64,000 bases of DNA from Fidelibacterota bacterium (GTDB lineage: Bacteria; Pseudomonadota; Alphaproteobacteria; Rhodospirillales; Rhodospirillaceae), in NCBI GenBank assembly GCA_947475295.1, contig CANJLF010000006.1:62001-126000 (forward strand). The letters run 5' to 3'. The translations under genes and the position numbers were made by a program. The notes beneath the pieces are model-generated. The model was not told where the DNA came from, ran no database searches, and worked only from the letters and a program-made list of their open reading frames with translations. Positions 18,815-28,531 of this stretch are shown here, in pieces; positions within the stretch are counted from its first letter, which is position 1; every line of letters starts with the position of its first letter.

Positions 18815-19940
18815 CGGCGGCTTCGCCGCCAGCCTGGTCGGCGGCGAAAGTTCTGGCGTAGGCATCGAGGCTTTGGGCGGCGATGGCGTCACGCAATTCC
18901 TTCATGACTTGCTGATAGAAGGCCACATTGTGCCACGACAGCAGCATCAGGCCGAGAACCTCGTCGCAACGGAACAGGTGATGGTAGTAGGCGCGGCTGT
19001 AATTCCGGCTGGCGGGGCAGTCCACGGTTTCATCGAGCGGCCTGGGGTCGTCCGCATGGCGGGCATTGCGCAGATTGAGCGTGCCAAGACGGGTGAAGGC
19101 CTGGGCCGTGCGGCCCGAGCGCGTCGGCAGCACGCAGTCGAACATATCGCAGCCGCGCTGGACCGCGCCGACGATATCCAGGGGCTTACCGACGCCCATG
19201 AGGTAGCGCGGCGACGCCGCCGGCATGTGCGCCATGGTGTGATCGAGGGTTGCGAACATCAGATCCTGCCCCTCGCCCACCGCCAGCCCGCCGATGGCGT
19301 AGCCGTCGAAGCCGATATCGCATAGTGCGCCAGCCGATTCCGCGCGCAAGTTTTCATGGATACCACCTTGCACGATGCCGAAGAGCCCGTAACCGGGCCT
19401 GGCGATATAGGCGTCTTTAGAGCGCTTCGCCCAGCGCATGGACATACGCATGCTTTCGGCCACAGCATTCTTCTCCGCCGGAAAGGGCGTGCACTCGTCG
19501 AAGGCCATGGTGATGGTGGCATCCAGCTGATGCTGGATTTGGATCGAGCGTTCGGGCGTCAGGTGGTGACGCGAGCCGTCGATGTGCGATTGAAACGTCA
19601 CGCCGTCTTCGGTCATTTTACGCAGCTTAGCGAGCGACATGACCTGATAGCCGCCGGAGTCCGTCAGCAAGGGGCCGGGCCAGTTCATGAACTTGCGCAC
19701 ACCGCCGAATTTGGCGACGCGTTCGGCGCCGGGACGAAGCATGAGATGGTACGTATTGGCGAGAATGATTTGCGCGCCCGTTGAGGCAACGGTCTCCGGC
19801 AGCATCGCTTTCACCGTGGCGGCGGTGCCGACCGGCATGAAAGCCGGCGTGTCGATGGCGCCATGGGCGGTGACAAGGCGGCCGCGCCGCGCCGCGCCGT
19901 CGGTAGCCGAGACTTGGAAGGAGAATGCGGCGGTCATCAT
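18801..19940 (-). CDS. tgt: tRNA-guanine(34) transglycosylase
   Basis: Exchanges guanine for preQ1 at the wobble position of GUN tRNAs; 379 residues, standard bacterial length. The nucleophilic Asp is in [12 protein letters not shown], the second Asp in the [14 protein letters not shown] region, and the zinc site near the C-terminus shows [18 protein letters not shown] and H. Its ATG overlaps the queA stop (ATGA), with a second ATG immediately after. Middle gene of queA-tgt-queG. Confidence 0.96.
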   Translation of the reverse strand: MMTAAFSFQVSATDGAARRGRLVTAHGAIDTPAFMPVGTAATVKAMLPETVASTGAQIILANTYHLMLRPGAERVAKFGGVRKFMNWPGPLLTDSGGYQVMSLAKLRKMTEDGVTFQSHIDGSRHHLTPERSIQIQHQLDATITMAFDECTPFPAEKNAVAESMRMSMRWAKRSKDAYIARPGYGLFGIVQGGIHENLRAESAGALCDIGFDGYAIGGLAVGEGQDLMFATLDHTMAHMPAASPRYLMGVGKPLDIVGAVQRGCDMFDCVLPTRSGRTAQAFTRLGTLNLRNARHADDPRPLDETVDCPASRNYSRAYYHHLFRCDEVLGLMLLSWHNVAFYQQVMKELRDAIAAQSLDAYARTFAADQAGGEAADDGA

Positions 19941-20965
19941 CGGGGCGCTCGTTCCAACACGCTGGCGTCGCCGTAGGAATAAAAGCGGTAGCCCTCTGCA
20001 ATAGCATGGGCGTAGGCGGCGCGCATGGTTTCCATGCCCGCGAAGGCCGAGACCAGCATGTAAAGCGTGGACTTCGGAAGATGAAAATTGGTCATGAGGA
20101 GATCGGCGGTTTTGATGGGCGTACCGGGCGTGATGAAGATCGCGGTATCGCCGCTGAAGGGGCGGATCGTGCCGTCATCATCCGCCGCGGTTTCGAGAAG
20201 CCGCAAGGCGGTCGTGCCGACCGCGATAATGCGACCGCCCGCCGCCCGCGCGCCGTTGATCGCCGTGGCGGCCTCGGCGCTGACCTCGCCCCACTCGGCA
20301 TGCATGGTGTGGTCAACGGTGTCCTCGGCGGTGACCGGCAGAAACGTGCCCGCGCCCACATGCAGCGTGACGGTGGTGCGCGCTACACCCGCGTCATCGA
20401 GCGCCGCCAGCAGTTGCGGCGTAAAATGCAGACCGGCCGTGGGGGCCGCGATGGCGCCGTCGCGGGCAGCGTAGACCGTCTGATAGTCGCCGCGGTCGCG
20501 GGCATCGTCGGCGCGCTGAATATAGGGCGGCAGCGGGATATGGCCGACCTCGGCAAGCTTGGCCATCAACGCCGCGCCAGCATGGTTAAAACGAACCATC
20601 ACAAAAGGCCCCTCACGCCCCAGAACCTCCGCCGTCAGGCCGCCGGAAAATTCCAAGGTCTGACCGGGCTTCAGCCGCTTGGCCGGGCGCGCGAACCCCT
20701 GCCAGATCTCGGGGCTTTGTTGCTTATGAAGGAGCACCTCGACCGATGCTGCTCCGCGATGTCCAAGGAGTCGGGCGGGAAAAACCCTGGTATCGTTAAA
20801 TACCATCAGGTCTCCGCGCCGCAGAATTTGGGGGAGTGCGCTGACGGTGTAATCGGCGCGACGTTGCGGCGTAACATGCAAAAGCCGCGCGCCGTCGCGC
20901 GGGACCGCGGGCCGGGTGGCGATGCGGTCGGCCGGCAAGTCAAAGTCGAACAGGTCAACGCGCAT
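19937..20965 (-). CDS. queA: S-adenosylmethionine:tRNA ribosyltransferase-isomerase
   Basis: Adds the epoxycyclopentanediol ring to preQ1 in tRNA; 342 residues. Starts [11 protein letters not shown]; the family boxes [30 protein letters not shown] and [10 protein letters not shown] are all present. Longer frames upstream of 20965 add unrelated residues. First gene of the queuosine operon; the 119 bp to the divergent DUF2937 gene must hold the promoter. No preQ1 riboswitch recognised there. Confidence 0.96.
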   Translation of the reverse strand: MRVDLFDFDLPADRIATRPAVPRDGARLLHVTPQRRADYTVSALPQILRRGDLMVFNDTRVFPARLLGHRGAASVEVLLHKQQSPEIWQGFARPAKRLKPGQTLEFSGGLTAEVLGREGPFVMVRFNHAGAALMAKLAEVGHIPLPPYIQRADDARDRGDYQTVYAARDGAIAAPTAGLHFTPQLLAALDDAGVARTTVTLHVGAGTFLPVTAEDTVDHTMHAEWGEVSAEAATAINGARAAGGRIIAVGTTALRLLETAADDDGTIRPFSGDTAIFITPGTPIKTADLLMTNFHLPKSTLYMLVSAFAGMETMRAAYAHAIAEGYRFYSYGDASVLERAPR

Positions 20966-21084
20966 GCTGTATATCTTGAATGACAGGATCGGGCTTGTGG
21001 CCTGAATGCTGGGCCTTATAGTCAACGGGACCCAGAATTGAAAGCTGGGGAATTGAAAGACTAGGTAAGGTAAGGATACGGCGC

Positions 21085-21576
21085 GTGGAGTGGATAGCAC
21101 GTAAGGTGGACGCGTTTATCGGAGCGGTCGTCATCGGCACCGCCGGCATCGCCGCGAGCCAGGCTCACGCCTTCCTGATCCAATACATCCAAAGGCTGGG
21201 CGATCATCTGGACGAGGCCAAGGCCCACCTCAACAATGTCCAGAACGGCCTACGGTATCGCCTGATGAGCGACACCGTCCGGAAGGAGCTTGAGGCCGAG
21301 GCCAGCAGGCGCGTCGCCGAATTGCAGGACGCCTATCACGCCATTGCCGAGGGCAGCGTCGTCACCAAACCCTTTGCCCTGCTCCGCCATGCGGATTCGA
21401 CGATGCTGGCCAGCACCTGGCGCGACTTCGTTCCGGCGCTGCCGGCCACCACCGACAGCATCATCTATGTCGTCCTCGCGATGATTCTGGGGTTCGTGGT
21501 CTACGAGATCGTGAAGCTTCCGGTCGTGCTGCTGCTGCAGGAACCGCGCCGCCGGAAGTTCAGAAGGCGCGGTTAG
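21085..21576 (+). CDS. DUF2937 family membrane protein
   Basis: 163 residues, GTG start behind AAGGTAAGGA. N-terminal membrane segment (about 10-30), a helical middle with the family's [17 protein letters not shown] box, and a second membrane segment (about 122-148) before a very basic end (RRRKFRRRG). Function unknown in the family. Convergent with the subtilase gene, 8 bp apart. Confidence 0.85.
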   Translation: MEWIARKVDAFIGAVVIGTAGIAASQAHAFLIQYIQRLGDHLDEAKAHLNNVQNGLRYRLMSDTVRKELEAEASRRVAELQDAYHAIAEGSVVTKPFALLRHADSTMLASTWRDFVPALPATTDSIIYVVLAMILGFVVYEIVKLPVVLLLQEPRRRKFRRRG

Positions 21577-21584
21577 TTTTCTGC

Positions 21585-23729
21585 TTAGTTCGCGGCAACG
21601 CTCGGCTTGATTCCGAGCTCGCACTTCGACGACATGTCCACCAGCGCGCCGACGGTGGAGTTCTCGATCACGTGCTGCACGTAGCCCGTCAGATTTGAAA
21701 GGCGCGTATTGTACTGCTGCATGCCATTGCCGACATTCAGGCGCAGCCCCGCGATCTGTTGCTCAAGCTGCGCGGAGGTGACGTCCAGCGACGCGCCGGC
21801 CGCGATATCCGGGCTGGTCCATTGCCCAATTTCGCCGCCGCTCCTGCTGTCGTAGAATTTCAACACCGCATGATCGGCGACCGCACCTGTGTTCACCATG
21901 CGGATATGCGACGTGTAGTTCAAGTTGGTCGATGCATGGACGTTGGCGATGATCGAAGCATCATTTGCAAAACCGCTGGCGCAGCTGCTGAGATTGGCGA
22001 AGACGCCGCCCGTGCGCGCCCACAGCACATGCTGCATATAGCCGGTGAAGGTGCTGGTGATCTCAAGATTGTAGTACGTGCGGCTATTGGTAGCGAGCAA
22101 CTGGCCGGCGGCGGGCACGGCCTGAGTCTCGATGGTTTGCAACGAGATCTGCGGCGAAGCCTGCGGCGCGATGGGGGGGCTGGTCCAAGTTCCAAGGGTC
22201 GTGCCGGCGGCGCTATCACGCAGCGTTACAGTGACGGTGCCTGAGGTTGCCCCGTTGTTGAAAAAACGCACGAACGATTGGCCGAGGCCGGGAGCGCTGG
22301 AACTGACGGCGTTATTGAAGATGCGCCGGTCTTTGCCGTTCAAGCGGTCGATGGCGCTGGCGACCTGGATTTTCGGAACCGTGATCCCTGAACCCTGGCG
22401 CGTCAGCGGAATGCCGGTTTGTTTCAGAGCCTGTTCCATTTGATCGAACTGCCCGGTCGGGAAGGCCTGGCGCAGCACCGCCCAAGCGCCCGCCACATGG
22501 GGCGTGGACAGCGACGTGCCGCTCTTGCTGATAAGCCCCGCGCCGGCGGCCGACGCACCTGACACACTGACGCCGGGCGCCATGAAATCCAGGATCGATG
22601 AGAAGTTCGAAAGACTCCAGACCGCTGTACCGTCGTCGCTGGCGCCCACGCCCAAGGCCGAGGAGATACAGGCTGGCGCGCTGATCTTACCGGTAAGGCC
22701 ACCATTGCTGGCGGCAATGGCCACGGCGATGCCTTTTTGGCGCAGCATGTCGATGACGCCCTTGCGCGGATCATCGTCGCAGTAGCCGTCGCGCGTGCCG
22801 CCGCCGATGCTCAGGTTGACCGCGGCGATTTTGAGTTCGGCGGCATGTTCGTTGACGTAATCAAGCGCATCGAGAACCGCGAGAGAGTCGGTCAACTCGC
22901 ACGGCGCCGGGTCGGGGCTGCAATCCGCAAGGTCGGTATCGGTGGAGAACACATCGATGGGCAAAAGACGCGCGCCGCGTGCAACGCCGTAGTTCACGCC
23001 GTCATTGCCGACCGCCACCGAAGCCACATGGGTGCCGTGATCGCAGCGGGGGCTATTGGCGGGGCAGTTGGATGCCGCACCCGCGCCGATTTGCGGCGAG
23101 ATGCCCGTGGGACAATTGTTCTTGGTGGTCGTCCCGAAATCGCTGGCAAAGCAGGCATCGCCGACGGCCTTGCCCTTTAGCATGGGATGATTGAGGTTGA
23201 AGCCGCCGTCGATCACGGCCACGGCATAACCGGTGCCGTCAAAGCCCTTTGCCCAGGCATTCGCCACATCGACGGACGACACGGAGGTGGACAGCTGCAC
23301 CTTTTCGAGAATGCGGTCGACAACCGCCGTATCCATTTTGCGTTCGCGGCGGACAAGCGAAATCGATTCCACGTCGGCGGCGCTCATGAGGCTGAGCAAC
23401 TGTTCTTGCGTGACCGTGGTCGCAACCAGAGGCAAGGTTCGGAAAGCTCTAAAGGCGCCGATCCGTGCGTTGCGCAGCGAAGGGCGGACGTTGTCGAGGG
23501 CGGCGGCCACAGCCGCGCGCTGACGCGGCGCCGATTGCTGGGGCGACCAGGCCGTGGCACCGGTCTCGGCCTTCATGCGCACAAGCACCCGGGCATGGCC
23601 GTCCCGCTGAATCGTTTTGAGAACTTCGTCGGCATCGGCGCGCGCCGGCGCGGCCACGGTCAAAGCAAGGCCGGTTACAGCAAGGCAACACAGGAAGCGG
23701 CTGAAAAGGCGGAACAGACTGGGGTGCAT
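21585..23729 (-). CDS. Secreted S8 (subtilisin-like) serine peptidase
   Basis: 714 residues with a signal peptide (hydrophobic core, then APARA near 30). The propeptide-like region runs to about 130. The triad is intact: Asp in VAVIDGGFN, His in CDHGTHVASVA, Ser in SGTSLSTPHVAGAW. Several Cys in the catalytic domain suggest disulfides, fitting secretion. The last 240 residues are beta-rich, with two related halves (each holds a WTSPxIA segment and a YNL/YNTR..GYMQHV-like segment), probably a duplicated adhesive or sorting domain. Start is the ATG at 23729; a GTG nine bases earlier is possible. Substrate unknown. Confidence 0.92.
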   Translation of the reverse strand: MHPSLFRLFSRFLCCLAVTGLALTVAAPARADADEVLKTIQRDGHARVLVRMKAETGATAWSPQQSAPRQRAAVAAALDNVRPSLRNARIGAFRAFRTLPLVATTVTQEQLLSLMSAADVESISLVRRERKMDTAVVDRILEKVQLSTSVSSVDVANAWAKGFDGTGYAVAVIDGGFNLNHPMLKGKAVGDACFASDFGTTTKNNCPTGISPQIGAGAASNCPANSPRCDHGTHVASVAVGNDGVNYGVARGARLLPIDVFSTDTDLADCSPDPAPCELTDSLAVLDALDYVNEHAAELKIAAVNLSIGGGTRDGYCDDDPRKGVIDMLRQKGIAVAIAASNGGLTGKISAPACISSALGVGASDDGTAVWSLSNFSSILDFMAPGVSVSGASAAGAGLISKSGTSLSTPHVAGAWAVLRQAFPTGQFDQMEQALKQTGIPLTRQGSGITVPKIQVASAIDRLNGKDRRIFNNAVSSSAPGLGQSFVRFFNNGATSGTVTVTLRDSAAGTTLGTWTSPPIAPQASPQISLQTIETQAVPAAGQLLATNSRTYYNLEITSTFTGYMQHVLWARTGGVFANLSSCASGFANDASIIANVHASTNLNYTSHIRMVNTGAVADHAVLKFYDSRSGGEIGQWTSPDIAAGASLDVTSAQLEQQIAGLRLNVGNGMQQYNTRLSNLTGYVQHVIENSTVGALVDMSSKCELGIKPSVAAN

Positions 23730-24161
23730 GATTGTCACGATCTACAAACACAAACGCGCGCAGCGAAAGGCTCGTTGCGCGCACAACCCCAATAAACGTG
23801 AAACCGGCCGAAGCCGGGCAGAAACCGTGTGATCCGCGCGCATTATGGCTATTCCCTTGGGCCCTGTCCATTGTCCCTGAAAGATTTAGGGTCGGTTTAA
23901 GGCTTGGCCAAGTAACCCGCCACTGTTCCGCGAAAGACTTAATAAACCCTTTCCGGTCAATGGACTAACCGAGAAACTTGATGCACAGATTACAGGAGTG
24001 GGTAGAATGGCCTGACAACCAATTGGCCCTCGGGGTAAAACCTTGAGAGATCAAGGGGGAATGAGGCGCGAAATCCGGCCTGAAAATCCGGTTTGGTCGG
24101 GGGGTCGTCCGGGAACGTCCCGGAGGCCCGTCAGCGACGAATGCCGGTCTGGGGAGCGGCT
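23730..24161. other. Divergent intergenic region, subtilase / glycosyltransferase
   Basis: 432 bp without a supported gene. It must contain the promoters of the leftward subtilase and the rightward polysaccharide gene. The right-hand 120 bp hold two strong hairpins, listed separately. I could not match the region to a named riboswitch. Confidence 0.4.
24041..24124 (+). promoter_or_regulatory. Two-hairpin leader upstream of the membrane glycosyltransferase gene
   Basis: First hairpin: CCTTGA-GAGA-TCAAGG (24041-24056), a 6-bp stem closed by a GNRA-type tetraloop. Second: TCCGGGA-ACG-TCCCGGA (24108-24124), perfect 7-bp arms, 37 bp before the ATG. Between them the heptamer AATCCGG is repeated. 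The arrangement suggests a structured 5' leader; neither stem is followed by a U-run. Confidence 0.35.
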
Positions 24162-25865
24162 ATGACTGAGACCGCGGACACATCCACCGAAAGCTCTGGC
24201 ACCGAAGGCTCCGGCGAAATACGGGCGGCCCGTCCCAATCTGCTGCCCACGGCCGTGCTGCTGATCGGCGCAGCGCTGGTCTACGGCGCCGTTGCCACCC
24301 TCACGCTCCTGAACGGTCACGCCTCGACCGAGGAAGTCACCTACCTGATCAAATCGTGGTGGTACACCAACGGCCTGGTCGCACCCTACACCGCGACCGA
24401 CGCCACCGCGCAAATGCCGTTCTATTTCTACCAGCTGGGATTCTGGCAAAAGCTGGAAGGCATCGGATTCCTGCCGGCCCGCCTCACATCCATCGGGCTC
24501 GGCGTGATCAACGGCGCACTGCTATTTTTCATCTGCCGGCGGCTGACGGCCAACACGCTGGTGGCCACCGCCGCGGCGTTCATATTCTTGGGCACGCCCG
24601 CGACCGCATTCTATTTCGCGACCGCGACACCGGCGGCAACCGTGTCGGCCTTACACCTCGCTGCTGTCTGGTTGATCGTCGGCAACCTGGGGCGTCCGCG
24701 CGCCTTGGCGACGGTGACCATGGGTCTCGTGTGCGTGGCGCTGTACTTCTATCGCCAGAACATGATCCTCGGCATCGTTGTATTGGCGCCTTTGTATATC
24801 GCCGCGATCGGACGCAAACGGTGGCTGCACGCCGGGCTCTTGCTGGCAACCGTGGCGCTGATCACTGCCGCTGTGCTGTTCAGTTTTCCCGATAAGCTTG
24901 GTGAGTATGCGCTGCGCCTGCCCGTGATTTCACCGCTGCTGGACAGCGCTCATCTTCTCGCGCCGAATTTCACCTTGATCGACAAAGGCACCCAAGGCGC
25001 TCTGACCATGGGCCCCGCCTTCGACCGCATCGCGCCGGCGGCTTTTCTGGACGATTTTCTGCTGCCCTATAGCGGCACGATGGTCCTGGCCTTGATGCTG
25101 TTCGGATTGGCCGGCGGACCTTTGCGGGTGCTGTGGATCGCGCCGTTGTATTTCCTGTGGCTCGCGGCCTCGCACTATCTCGCCTCACTCGGCTATTGCG
25201 GCGGCTGCATTCTTTCCTACGCGCCTTATTTCAGCGGCATCGGCGCCCTTGCCGCCGCCTTATCGCTGGCCATGATCGCCCATCGCGCCCGGCAAAATCA
25301 GCAGCCGGCGGGACCTTTTGTGCTGGTCGGCGCTGTCCTCGCCGTCACACTCAACGCCTTCGCGCCAAACTTCGCGCTGCGCGCCGATGCGCGCGGCTTT
25401 CCGATCCCGATGATCGCGCAAAGCCAGCCCGTACCCGAGCTGAAAGACATCGAAACCATGGCCCGATGGATTTCCTCAAATACCCCGGTGCGTGAACCGA
25501 TCCTTGTCCTTCACGGCATGGGCCGGCAAAGTGTTGCCTCGCTGCCCTACGCGGTATTTCTGTCGGGACACATGCTGCCGCCCCAAAGCCTCGATCCCGC
25601 CGCCAGCCGGCGCGTGGTCAATCCGAAGCTGAGCACGGTCGCACAGGAATCCGTCCAAGCCGCCATCGAAGAGGAATCGCTCTGGACCGACGCCACGCTC
25701 GCGCGCTGGATCGCGCGCGACTACGACATCATCCTGTTCCAGGAAGACAAGACCACCGACCAGCGCGCGCAGCTGGCGACGATCATGGCCCAGTTCGATC
25801 TGGCCGCGTCGACCGTCTATCGTGGCGCGATGGTCCATCTTTATAAGCGCAAGGCGGTTCAATAG
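24162..25865 (+). CDS. Polytopic membrane protein, GT-C (family 39-like) glycosyltransferase
   Basis: 567 residues with about eleven membrane segments from residue 28 to 415 and a soluble C-terminal domain of about 140 residues. The topology and the first periplasmic loop beginning NGHASTEEVTYLIKSWW resemble polyprenyl-phosphate-dependent GT-C enzymes, but the usual acidic pair is not obvious, so I hold the assignment loosely. Start ATG 24162 has GGGGAG 6 nt upstream. The next gene begins 60 bp later on the same strand and initiates glycan synthesis, so a surface-polysaccharide role is plausible. Confidence 0.65.
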   Translation: MTETADTSTESSGTEGSGEIRAARPNLLPTAVLLIGAALVYGAVATLTLLNGHASTEEVTYLIKSWWYTNGLVAPYTATDATAQMPFYFYQLGFWQKLEGIGFLPARLTSIGLGVINGALLFFICRRLTANTLVATAAAFIFLGTPATAFYFATATPAATVSALHLAAVWLIVGNLGRPRALATVTMGLVCVALYFYRQNMILGIVVLAPLYIAAIGRKRWLHAGLLLATVALITAAVLFSFPDKLGEYALRLPVISPLLDSAHLLAPNFTLIDKGTQGALTMGPAFDRIAPAAFLDDFLLPYSGTMVLALMLFGLAGGPLRVLWIAPLYFLWLAASHYLASLGYCGGCILSYAPYFSGIGALAAALSLAMIAHRARQNQQPAGPFVLVGAVLAVTLNAFAPNFALRADARGFPIPMIAQSQPVPELKDIETMARWISSNTPVREPILVLHGMGRQSVASLPYAVFLSGHMLPPQSLDPAASRRVVNPKLSTVAQESVQAAIEEESLWTDATLARWIARDYDIILFQEDKTTDQRAQLATIMAQFDLAASTVYRGAMVHLYKRKAVQ

Positions 25866-25925
25866 CCGTCCGCGCCGGTACGTCCGCGCTGGCATGGTCG
25901 GCGCGCGAACTGTATAAACGCCGAC

Positions 25926-27848
25926 ATGACCGCTGCTTCCCCTGCTAGAGACCGCTCCTCGCCACCATTGGCCGGTGGTTCCAGCGGTTCCGGAAAATTG
26001 CACATCCTCATGCTGGATCCGGTTTTCCGGCTGGCCGACAGGCCCGGCCCTACCCGCACCTACGATCTCGCGCGGCGGCTGGTTCAGGCCGGGCATCGCG
26101 TCAGCGTGCTGACCTCGTCGGCGGCGTGCAAAGGCGGGGCCGTTGAGGGCATCACCGTAACCGCTTTGGATCTCCGCACCTCGGATCGTTTCGGATATCC
26201 GTCCGCGCCGCACGCCGGCAGCGCTTTTACACGAGGGCTTGCTTGGCGCATCTGGCGGATCGCCGAGGTTGACGCCGTCTTCACCACCGACCGGCCGCTC
26301 GCCGCTTTGCCGCTCTTGATCCTGTTCTGCGCCGTGCGCGGTATTCCGCTGCTGCTCGAGGTGCGCGAAGGTCCGCCGCCGCGCGCCAAGCCCGGCGACG
26401 TCCTGGGCCGGCGCATCGCAGCGTGGTGTGCCCGCAGCGCGTTTCAACTGGCCGCCCACATCGCGCGCCAGGTTGTCGTGCTTTCGCCGGACATGCTGGA
26501 TGTCCTCACGGCCCAGCGCATCCCGGCCGCCAAGATACTCCTGAGCGCACCGGGCTGCGATACGACGCTGTTCGCCACGCAACCCGGTTCCAGCACGGCC
26601 GCGCTAACGGCCTACCCTCATCTCGCGCAAGGATTCCTGGTGGTCTACGCCGGCGGCATGAACGCCGCGCGCGACCTCAATCCCGTTCTCGATCTGGCGG
26701 CCGCCGCACAAGCCCACGCCCAAACCGGGGCCGCACCCAACGTGACGTTTGCCTTGTGTGGAGACGGCCCGGTACGCGGCGCATTGGAGGCACGCGCCCT
26801 GGACCTTGGCGTGCTTGGTAAAACCGTCTGGTTCCTGGATCCCTTGGCGCGGCAAGACCTGCCGCCCTTGCTGGGTGCGGCCACGGCCGTCATCTCCGAC
26901 TGCGGCGGCGGCGGATCGCTCGCGCTGTTTTTTGACGCGCTCGCGGCCTCGCGGCCGGTCATTCTGGCGGCGCCTGGTTGGCGGCGGGATTTAATCGAAG
27001 GCCGCGGCGCGGGCCTGGCGCTGCCCGAAAATAATGCGCCGGCGGCCGCGCGCGAGTTGGTGGATTTCCTCAAAGACGGTGACGGCCTACGGCGCGCCAA
27101 TCAGCAAGCCGCCGCCCTGGCCGCGGGCCGGTTCAACCTTGAGCGCATCGCATCGAAAATCCGCGGCCTGATCGAAGACAGCGTTGCCGTCGATCCGCGT
27201 CACGCGGTTCTGCGGCGGCGCACTTTGCGCGCCAAGCGGGTCTTCGATTTCGTCGTGTCGCTGACGGCGCTGATCGTCCTCTCGCCCGCACTTATCGCGC
27301 TGGCCATCGCCATTCAGATCAATATGGGCGGCCCGGCCCTGTTCTCGCAAATGCGCCCCGGCCTGAAGGGCAAACAATTTCGCATCTACAAGTTCCGCAC
27401 CATGACCAGCGCGAAGGATGCAAGCGGAGCGCTGCTTTCGGACGGCGCGCGGCTAACGCCCTTCGGGCAATTTCTGCGGCGCACGTCACTGGATGAAGTG
27501 CCGCAGTTGTTCAACGTGTTGATGGGCGACATGAGCCTTGTCGGTCCGCGCCCGCTGTTGCCGGAATACATGCCCTACTACACCAGCGAACAGCATCGGC
27601 GGCACGATGTGCTTCCGGGCGTCACCGGCTGGGCCCAAGTCAACGGCCGCAACAACGTCACTTGGGAAGAGAAATTCGCCCTGGACGTCTATTACGCCGA
27701 CAACTTGAGCTTAGGCCTGGATTTCAAAATCCTGCTCAAGACCGTATGGATCATCTTGTCGGGCAAGGGCGTCAGCACCGACGGCCACGCCACTTATCAG
27801 CGCTTCGACGAAGTCATGGCCCGGCGCCAGGGCGCCGAAGACGTGTGA
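25926..27848 (+). CDS. Fusion: GT4-like glycosyltransferase + initiating sugar-phosphate transferase
   Basis: 640 residues, two enzymes in one chain. Residues about 22-415 form a GT-B fold like WbuB-type GT4 enzymes (N-terminal PGPTRTYDLARRLVQAGH loop; C-terminal CGDGPVR and ALAASRPVI). Residues about 430-635 are a bacterial sugar transferase: one membrane helix (about 438-460), then KFRTM, SLDEVPQLFNVLMGDMSLVG, GPRPLLPEY and PGVTGWAQVNGRN. The second domain would load a sugar phosphate onto undecaprenyl phosphate at the inner membrane, and the first would add the next sugar. The GT4 donor-binding segment reads GGGSLALFFDALAAS and lacks the Asn-Lys usual in this family. Confidence 0.88.
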   Translation: MTAASPARDRSSPPLAGGSSGSGKLHILMLDPVFRLADRPGPTRTYDLARRLVQAGHRVSVLTSSAACKGGAVEGITVTALDLRTSDRFGYPSAPHAGSAFTRGLAWRIWRIAEVDAVFTTDRPLAALPLLILFCAVRGIPLLLEVREGPPPRAKPGDVLGRRIAAWCARSAFQLAAHIARQVVVLSPDMLDVLTAQRIPAAKILLSAPGCDTTLFATQPGSSTAALTAYPHLAQGFLVVYAGGMNAARDLNPVLDLAAAAQAHAQTGAAPNVTFALCGDGPVRGALEARALDLGVLGKTVWFLDPLARQDLPPLLGAATAVISDCGGGGSLALFFDALAASRPVILAAPGWRRDLIEGRGAGLALPENNAPAAARELVDFLKDGDGLRRANQQAAALAAGRFNLERIASKIRGLIEDSVAVDPRHAVLRRRTLRAKRVFDFVVSLTALIVLSPALIALAIAIQINMGGPALFSQMRPGLKGKQFRIYKFRTMTSAKDASGALLSDGARLTPFGQFLRRTSLDEVPQLFNVLMGDMSLVGPRPLLPEYMPYYTSEQHRRHDVLPGVTGWAQVNGRNNVTWEEKFALDVYYADNLSLGLDFKILLKTVWIILSGKGVSTDGHATYQRFDEVMARRQGAEDV

Positions 27849-27867
27849 GATTCTGCGCTGGATCGGC

Positions 27868-28338
27868 CTATTTGGACCGTTCGCTTAAGGCGTAGACCCC
27901 GACGATAATGCCGGCCGAAAGCAGGCCCACCACCACCCATGAGGTGCCGCTTTCGAACAGGTAGTGGGTGTTTTTCGGCAGAGCCTTGGGGTCTTGCGCC
28001 CAGGCGACGGCGCCGCCGGCATTCAAGGTCGCGGTCCATGGGCTGGCCAGATCGCGGCCGGTAAATCCAAGATCCAGCATGCCCGGCACGCTGCTGCGCG
28101 AGAACGAGTCACCGACCCGGTAGCCCACGGGCGACGTAATCATGAGCCCGGCGCGGGGCTCGAACTTGTGGGACTTCACAGACTGAAGAGGCATGCGCAT
28201 ATAGGCCATGACGACCGGGGCGGCGACCCGTTGCTGATCAAACATCGTGGTGCCGGGAAGCGGCCCGGCGGCATAGGCCGGCGTCATCAACTGACCCGCC
28301 AAAGCAGCAATGGCGGAGAAGGCAGCGCACTTTTTCAT
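27868..28338 (-). CDS. Exported hypothetical protein with C-terminal membrane helix
   Basis: 156 residues, not recognised. A signal peptide (MKKCAAFSAIAALAG..AYA) begins at the ATG at 28338, which follows GGGGTTGG at a usual distance. The middle is beta-like with no catalytic motif. A single hydrophobic helix (about 130-150, SWVVVGLLSAGIIVGVYAL) ends in SERSK. This layout suggests a small envelope protein anchored by its C-terminus. Convergent with the polysaccharide gene, 19 bp away. Confidence 0.7.
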   Translation of the reverse strand: MKKCAAFSAIAALAGQLMTPAYAAGPLPGTTMFDQQRVAAPVVMAYMRMPLQSVKSHKFEPRAGLMITSPVGYRVGDSFSRSSVPGMLDLGFTGRDLASPWTATLNAGGAVAWAQDPKALPKNTHYLFESGTSWVVVGLLSAGIIVGVYALSERSK

Positions 28339-28531
28339 GAATCCAACCCCTAAATAGCTCGCCAGATGCGGCGCAGGATGCCCCAGCCCGGCCCTGCGCG
28401 CAATGTGCGGAAAGTGCATTTTTACGGTATTGCCCGCCGATCCTTTTCCCGTCCTGGAGCGTTATGATGGTGAAACCGGAGCATGTCTCTTTAAAGTATG
28501 GCTCCGGTAAAGCATTGCGAGACCTCCCCCC

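Noticed and set aside
19925-20983. 352-codon rightward frame opposite queA
   Set aside because: Fully antisense to a certain gene, with low-complexity Arg/Gly composition.
20966-21084. preQ1 riboswitch ahead of the queuosine operon
   Set aside because: The gap is short and I see no characteristic stem followed by an A-rich tail in the queA direction.
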